DNA of 64,000 nt from Amycolatopsis sacchari (GTDB taxonomy: Bacteria > Actinomycetota > Actinomycetes > Mycobacteriales > Pseudonocardiaceae), in assembly GCF_900114035.1 (NCBI RefSeq), contig NZ_FORP01000014.1, positions 62,001-126,000 on the forward strand, in the 5' to 3' direction. The notes under the pieces were generated by a model that did not search any database, had not been told where the DNA came from, and saw nothing but the letters and a program-made list of their open reading frames with translations. Numbering within the stretch: the stretch's first letter is position 1; each line of letters starts with the position of its first letter. Shown piece by piece: positions 61,369 to 64,000 of the stretch. The translations under genes were made by a program, and so were the position numbers.

Positions 61369-62739
61369 CTACGGCAGGATGTTCTGGTTGAGGTGGAACA
61401 GGTTGTCCGGGTCGTACCGTTTCTTCACCTCGGCCAGCCGGTCGTAGTTGCCGCGGTAGTTCGCGCGCACGCGGTCCTGGTCGTCGCCCGCCATGAAGTT
61501 GACGTAGCCACCCTCCTCCGAGTGGGGGGCTATCGCGGCGTAGTAGTCCCGCACCCAGCGGATGCCTTCGTCGTTGCGCGCCGGGTCCGGCCACATCCCC
61601 GCGATGACCGCGGCGAAGTTCGCGTCGCGGTAGGCGAAGGCCGTCTCGTCCGGGGAGACCCGGTGGCAGGCGCCGTTGATCGGGTAGATGTGCATGGTGG
61701 AGTTGAGCGCGGGGAGCCGGGGACCGTGGGCCACGTGCGCGGCGATCGCGTCGTCGGCCAGCTCCGTGACGAAGTTGGCCTTCCAGTAGTGCTGCAGGCC
61801 CGGCGGGACGAGCCCGTCGAAGGCGCTGTTGAGCGCCGGGTACGGCATCGGGCCGACGTGCTCGGCCACGGTCGGCGCGACTTCGCGCAGCGGCTTGAGC
61901 GCCTGCTCGCCCTCTTCCACCGGACCGGACCAGCAGGCCACGAACAACGCGAACGGCTCGCCCTGGCGCTCCTCGGGGATGAACGGCAGCGGCGGCGCGA
62001 TCTGGAACGCAGGGAAACCGCCGAACTGCTCGGGCGCGTCGACGATGAACTCGCGGTAGAACCGCAGCAGGTCCGCCGCGTGCTCGAGCTCGAACAGCAT
62101 GGGCCCGCCGTAGACGTCGCGCACCGGGTGCAGCCGGAACGCCAGCGACACCACGACCCCGAAGTTGCCGCCGCCACCGCGCAGCGCCCAGAACAGGTCC
62201 TCGTTCTCGTGCTCGCTCGCCGTGCGGAACCGGCCGTCGGCGGTGACCACGTCCGCGGACACGAGGTTGTCGCAGGAAAGCCCGGCGCCGCGGTCGAGGT
62301 AGCCGATGCCGCCGCCGAGCGTGAGACCGGAAACACCGGTGGTGGAGATGATTCCGCCGGTGGTGGCGAGGCCGAAGGCGTGCGTGGCGGCGTTGAAGTC
62401 GCCCCACGTGGCACCGCCTTCCGCCCACGCGACGCGGTTTTCCGGGTCGACGCGGACGCCGCGCATGGCGGACAGGTCGATCACGACGCCGTCGTCGCAG
62501 GTGCCGAAGCCGGGCACGCTGTGCCCGCCGCCGCGCACGGCGAGGTCCGCGCCGGTGTCCCGCGCGAAGTCCACGGCCACCATGACGTCCCCCGCGTTCA
62601 CCGGCCGGACGACCACACGCGGGTAGCGGTCGATCATCGCGTTGTAGACCTTCCGCGCCTCGTCGTAGTTCTCGTCGTCGCGCGTGATGACCTCACCGCG
62701 CATCCGCTCACGCAGGGCCTCGACCGTCGAAGGAGTCAT
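61369..62739 (-). CDS. FAD-binding oxidoreductase, berberine-bridge-enzyme type
   Basis: A 456-residue flavoprotein with an N-terminal FAD_binding_4 domain and a C-terminal BBE segment (FHLNQNILP). The covalent His site is GGGHSVPG. The second covalent Cys position of bicovalent enzymes is replaced (GIISTTGVSG), so FAD should be attached by His only. Substrate may be a sugar, alcohol or secondary metabolite. ATG 62739 is the start, and it converges with the AraC gene. Confidence 0.9.
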   Translation of the reverse strand: MTPSTVEALRERMRGEVITRDDENYDEARKVYNAMIDRYPRVVVRPVNAGDVMVAVDFARDTGADLAVRGGGHSVPGFGTCDDGVVIDLSAMRGVRVDPENRVAWAEGGATWGDFNAATHAFGLATTGGIISTTGVSGLTLGGGIGYLDRGAGLSCDNLVSADVVTADGRFRTASEHENEDLFWALRGGGGNFGVVVSLAFRLHPVRDVYGGPMLFELEHAADLLRFYREFIVDAPEQFGGFPAFQIAPPLPFIPEERQGEPFALFVACWSGPVEEGEQALKPLREVAPTVAEHVGPMPYPALNSAFDGLVPPGLQHYWKANFVTELADDAIAAHVAHGPRLPALNSTMHIYPINGACHRVSPDETAFAYRDANFAAVIAGMWPDPARNDEGIRWVRDYYAAIAPHSEEGGYVNFMAGDDQDRVRANYRGNYDRLAEVKKRYDPDNLFHLNQNILP

Positions 62740-62941
62740 AGGAGCCAGCACACACCCCGCCCGTGCGTGCCTCAAGGAGGCGGAAGTCCCCACGGAACTC
62801 CGCTGCGGACGGTGGGTAATGCGATCGCCAGGCGGGGGTTCTTCGCGTGATTCTTCGCCCCTACCGCGAACGGGGGAGGAAGGACAGCGCGCACGAAATT
62901 CCTCGCTGTGGCAGACCGGCGGGGCACCTAGCCTGGAGCGC

Positions 62942-63922
62942 ATGGAGGTCGAGGGGACGGAGCTGGTCGCGAAGGTGACCGGGCCTGGGCACACCGACGA
63001 GCGCTTCGCCGTGCACGGGACCGATCTCGGGATCCTGTGGGACGGCGGCGACGGGCGCGTGTTCGTGTTGTTCGGTGACACCTTCGGCGAGGGCTGGGGC
63101 GGGGACGGGGGAGGCCCGAACAGCGCGGACTGGCGGTGCAACGCCCTCGGCTTCTCCCGCACCAGGGACCTTTCCCGCGGTCTCGTCCTCGACGGCTTCG
63201 TCCCCCGGGCCGACGGCACCGCGGCACAGGTCATCCCGCGCGACCCGCGTCGTGACGAGGTGACCGTGATCCCGAATTCGGGCATCGCGATCGACGGGGT
63301 GCAGTACGTGCAGTACATGTCCGTCCGCGAGTGGGGGCCGCCCGGGCACTGGCACACCAACTACGGCGGCATCGCCGTCTCGCCGGACGGCGGGGTCACC
63401 TGGCACAAGCCGGAGGGCGCCCGCTGGATCAACCGCGCCAGCCGCCGCGACGACCCGTTCCAGATGTGCGCCTTCGCCCGCGAGGGCGACCACGTGTACC
63501 TGTTCGGCACCACCAACGGCCGCCACGGCGACGCCTACCTCGCTCGCGCGCGGGTGCCCGAGGTGCTGGACGCCTCCGCGTACGAGTACTACACGGGCGC
63601 CGGCTGGAGCCGTGACGAGTTCGCCGCCGTCCCGGTGCTGAGCGGACCGGTGGGGGAACTGTCCATCGCGTACCATGTCCACTTCGGACGGTGGCTCGCC
63701 CTGCACCTGGACGACCCGCGCGGGGCGATCCTCCTCCGCACCGCCGACCGGCTCACCGGTCCGTGGTCTCCTGGCGAGGTCGCCGTGCCCGGCGCACAGT
63801 ACCCGGGCCTCTACGGCGGCTACCTGCACCCGTGGGCCCTCGACGGTCCCGACATCTACTACCTCATGTCGCAGTGGGGGCCGTACAACGTGTTCCTGAT
63901 GCGGTCACGGCTGGCGGGCTGA
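62942..63922 (+). CDS. DUF4185-like beta-propeller protein
   Basis: A 326-residue protein with repeated blade-like motifs, each carrying FGDTFG-, DGGVTWH- or YLFGTTNGR-type strands, matching DUF4185 predicted propeller proteins related to glycoside hydrolase folds. No signal peptide is evident. Acid/base candidates (several DD and ED positions) cannot be assigned. ATG 62942 is the start; the 200 bp upstream hold the divergent promoter with the flavoprotein gene. Confidence 0.75.
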   Translation: MEVEGTELVAKVTGPGHTDERFAVHGTDLGILWDGGDGRVFVLFGDTFGEGWGGDGGGPNSADWRCNALGFSRTRDLSRGLVLDGFVPRADGTAAQVIPRDPRRDEVTVIPNSGIAIDGVQYVQYMSVREWGPPGHWHTNYGGIAVSPDGGVTWHKPEGARWINRASRRDDPFQMCAFAREGDHVYLFGTTNGRHGDAYLARARVPEVLDASAYEYYTGAGWSRDEFAAVPVLSGPVGELSIAYHVHFGRWLALHLDDPRGAILLRTADRLTGPWSPGEVAVPGAQYPGLYGGYLHPWALDGPDIYYLMSQWGPYNVFLMRSRLAG

Positions 63923-63927
63923 GCGCC

Positions 63928-64000
63928 TCACAACAGGATGTCCGCCAGCGTGAACGGGTAGACGAGCGCGTCCAGCCCGATCGGGCCGGACAGGCCGGGG
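63928..64000 (-). CDS. C-terminal end of a gene running off the window
   Basis: On the minus strand a frame open from the right edge reads PGLSGPIGLDALVYPFTLADILL before a TGA at 63928. Only 23 codons are visible, so the product cannot be identified; the coding bias is plausible for a real gene. Confidence 0.4.
   Translation of the reverse strand, partial: PGLSGPIGLDALVYPFTLADILL

Overview
The window is high-GC actinobacterial chromosome. GTG and TTG starts are frequent, most operon genes overlap by ATGA or GTGA, and several marker genes are actinobacterial: mprAB-pepD, a Pmt protein O-mannosyltransferase, a SepX/GlpR-type divisome protein, WXG-type secretion targets and a DasR-like operator. 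A Pseudonocardiales-type genome (Amycolatopsis, Saccharothrix, Lentzea and relatives) fits best, but genus is not decided by the sequence alone.

Layout. 1-5.6 kb: the end of a beta-helix/AAA ATPase gene, a membrane protein, a type VII secretion-type polymorphic toxin operon (small WXG-like protein, toxin, candidate immunity protein) and two small unknowns. 6.0-12.5 kb: tRNA-Arg, an orphan LuxR-type regulator, mprA-mprB, deoR-galT and the HtrA protease pepD; mprA and pepD share a CTCAG-N6-CTCAG upstream motif. 12.5-18.1 kb: a sugar/glycosylation locus (methyltransferase, DUF2064 transferase, GT2, epimerase) interleaved with a two-component system whose two genes are separated by a 41-bp tandem repeat. 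18.2-26.2 kb: moaB, a 58-aa gene, repeat arrays, mscL, a SAF protein, an FmdB-type protein, 5-formyl-THF cyclo-ligase, galU, moeA/glp, rimJ, the SepX/GlpR-like protein and tRNA-Ala. Together with mprAB, pepD, pmt and rsmI this backbone keeps the order known for Mycobacterium tuberculosis Rv0981-Rv1003.

The backbone is interrupted after tRNA-Ala by an accessory stretch. It starts with a scar flanked by a 26-bp duplication of the tRNA 3' end and filled with truncated genes (26.2-27.5 kb). An XRE regulator facing a SnoaL-like protein follows. Next is a compact three-gene operon (29.6-32.6 kb) coding for a ParA-like ATPase, a SAP/Rho-N-like protein and a RAMA-CBS-CBS-HEPN-like protein. This operon is the best candidate here for an uncharacterised system, possibly a defence or DNA-surveillance module.

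32.9-48.5 kb holds a DUF2306 protein, a bacterial-PH pair, a metal-sensing ArsR with a PIB-4 ATPase that carries a Gly/Asp-rich repeat inside its N domain, an aromatic amino acid decarboxylase, a tetR-SGNH operon, a GH20 hexosaminidase with a DasR-like site, a frameshifted gene, a propionyl/acetyl-CoA synthetase, a membrane Ser/Thr kinase and a lower-GC unknown gene followed by a 10-codon ORF. 48.6-64 kb returns to pmt and rsmI, then a quinone oxidoreductase, LysR regulator, secreted G1-type peptidase, an SsuABC-like transporter divergent from a CitA/CitB-type two-component pair, an SDR/AraC divergent pair, a BBE-type flavoprotein and a DUF4185 protein.
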